In this document: in pieces, positions 5,973 to 7,060 of the stretch
How the letters are laid out: every line of letters begins with the position of its first letter
Numbering within the stretch: the stretch's first letter is position 1
Source: an uncultured Oscillospiraceae bacterium
Lineage (GTDB): Bacteria; Bacillota; Clostridia; Oscillospirales; Oscillospiraceae
NCBI GenBank assembly: GCA_944385595.1
Contig: CALWXY010000225.1
Span: forward strand, 1 to 7,060
Direction: 5' to 3'
Length of the DNA stretch: 7,060 nt
Notes under the pieces: model-generated
What the model was told of the DNA's origin: nothing
The model's database searches: none
Seen by the model: only the letters and a program-made list of their open reading frames with translations
Position numbers and translations under genes: made by a program

Positions 5973-7046
5973 TCAGCTCAGCTTCAAATCGTTTTCCTTT
6001 ATACAGCCGATTTTCCGGCATATCCCGCAGAATATGACCGACAGCACGGCGGGCAGCACGAAGCAGATCAGGAGCATTCCGCCCCACTCGAAGGCGCCCG
6101 GGGCTATGGCCTCCGCGCCCTGCTCCAGCGCCTTCGCGCTGGGCGCGAGCCAGCCTGTCCACACGCCTATCTGGCCGACCAGGCCGCAGGTGCCCATGCC
6201 GGACGACACCGGCTCTCCGTTCATCTGCAGCTTGAACACGCAGGTGGCGATAGGCCCCGTGATGGCCGAGGCCAGCGTGGGGGGTATCCATATCAGCGGA
6301 TTGCGGACTATGTTCGGCATCTGAAGCATAGAGGTGCCGAGCCCTTGGCTCACAAGGCCGCCCCAGCGGTTCTCGCGGAAGCTCATGACGGCAAAGCCCA
6401 CCATCTGCGCGCAGCAGCCGGCCACCGCCGCGCCGCCCGCGAGACCCACGAGCCCCAGCGAGGCGCATATCGCCGCCGACGATATCGGCAGCGTCAGCGC
6501 TATGCCGACGGTGACGGACACCAGCATGCCCATCCAGAACGGCTGCAGCTCCGTCGCCCACATGACAAAGTCGCCGACCTTCATGGCGCCCGCGCCTATC
6601 GGCGGGGCTATCCACTTCGCCAGCGCCACGCCGACGATGATCGTCACCGCCGGGGTCACCAGTATGTCGACCTTAGTCTCCTTGCTGACGCATTTGCCGA
6701 ACTCAGCCGCGATTATCGCAATGACGAGCACCGCCAGAGGCCCGCCGGCCTCGCCCTCCTTATTTGCCGCCCAGCCGACGGCCACAAGGGAGAACAGCAC
6801 CATCGGGTCGCACTTCAGCGCGTAGCCTATGGCCACCGCCATGGCGGGGCCCGACATCTCCGACGCGTACTGGCCTATGTCTATGAGTATCTGTACGCCG
6901 AGCTGCTGGCCCAAAGTCTTGATTATCGTGCCAATCAGCAGCGAGCAGAACAGGCCCTGGGCCATCGCGCCCAGCGCGTCTATGCCGTAGCGCTTGGCGG
7001 ATATCTCTATATTCTTCCTCTTCATGAATGCCTGGAGCGCCGTCAT
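5973..7046 (-). CDS. PTS_EIIC_2 / PfoR-family polytopic membrane protein
   Basis: A 357-residue, strongly hydrophobic protein of the family annotated as PTS transporter subunit IIC type 2 or as PfoR-like putative toxin regulator (COG3641). Seen: an N-terminal KRKNIEISAKRYGIDALGAMA segment (9-29) and GLFCSLLIGTII (31-42), typical of the family; roughly nine to ten membrane segments (about 24-45, 66-92, 103-118, 127-146, 170-198, 202-222, 252-271, 284-300, 321-345); and Gly/Pro-rich conserved loops such as MLQMPNIVRNPLIWIPPTLAS (from 240). It has no IIA or IIB phosphorylation domain, and none is encoded nearby, so sugar transport through the PTS is unproven. The PfoR name comes from a Clostridium perfringens gene reported to affect toxin expression, and is weak evidence of function here. 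The ATG at 7046 fits the family N-terminus, but only 14 upstream bases are visible and no clear ribosome binding site appears in them; an ATG at codon 8 is an alternative. Confidence 0.85.
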   Translation of the reverse strand: MTALQAFMKRKNIEISAKRYGIDALGAMAQGLFCSLLIGTIIKTLGQQLGVQILIDIGQYASEMSGPAMAVAIGYALKCDPMVLFSLVAVGWAANKEGEAGGPLAVLVIAIIAAEFGKCVSKETKVDILVTPAVTIIVGVALAKWIAPPIGAGAMKVGDFVMWATELQPFWMGMLVSVTVGIALTLPISSAAICASLGLVGLAGGAAVAGCCAQMVGFAVMSFRENRWGGLVSQGLGTSMLQMPNIVRNPLIWIPPTLASAITGPIATCVFKLQMNGEPVSSGMGTCGLVGQIGVWTGWLAPSAKALEQGAEAIAPGAFEWGGMLLICFVLPAVLSVIFCGICRKIGCIKENDLKLS

Positions 7047-7060
7047 TTACATCACGCTTT

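Noticed and set aside
5686..6615. A 309-codon minus-strand open frame running from the IIC-like gene across the terminator and small gene
   Set aside because: It is an Arg/Gly/Ala-rich shadow frame that reads through the bidirectional terminator and overlaps the better-supported IIC-like gene in another frame.

Overview
The window reads as ordinary chromosomal DNA from a GC-rich Firmicute, most likely a Clostridia member of the Oscillospirales type. This is an inference from gene content (a VanW-family protein, HemW, and a PfoR-like stand-alone IIC protein), strong AAGGAGG-type ribosome binding sites, and high GC combined with frequent ATA isoleucine codons. I see no insertion sequence, CRISPR array, tRNA, rRNA or phage gene.

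All large genes lie on the minus strand, so the window is best read from right to left. From 7046 to 5973 is a polytopic membrane protein of the PTS_EIIC_2/PfoR family. It converges on a 51-codon plus-strand gene (5773-5928) for a single-pass membrane protein. The two share one hairpin terminator at 5938-5966, which has an A-run on one side and a T-run on the other. Next comes an AT-rich divergent promoter region (about 5627-5772) with promoter-like elements on both strands and a short inverted repeat. From it uvrB (5626-3659) is transcribed leftward.

After a 92-base gap with its own near-consensus promoter comes a tight three-gene cluster: hemW (3566-2376), a vanW-type gene (2355-607) and metG (579 to beyond the left edge). 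The gaps between these three are 20 and 27 bases. Each gap holds only the ribosome binding site of the next gene, so the three are probably co-transcribed.

UvrB (nucleotide excision repair), HemW (radical-SAM haem chaperone) and MetRS (tRNA charging) are housekeeping proteins. The VanW-type protein is a membrane-anchored envelope protein with a Pro/Glu/Ser-rich repeat tail, and its role is not established. The least explained items are the small membrane protein gene opposite uvrB, the inverted repeat between the divergent promoters, and the repeat tail of the VanW protein. I do not see convincing evidence of a new multi-gene system.
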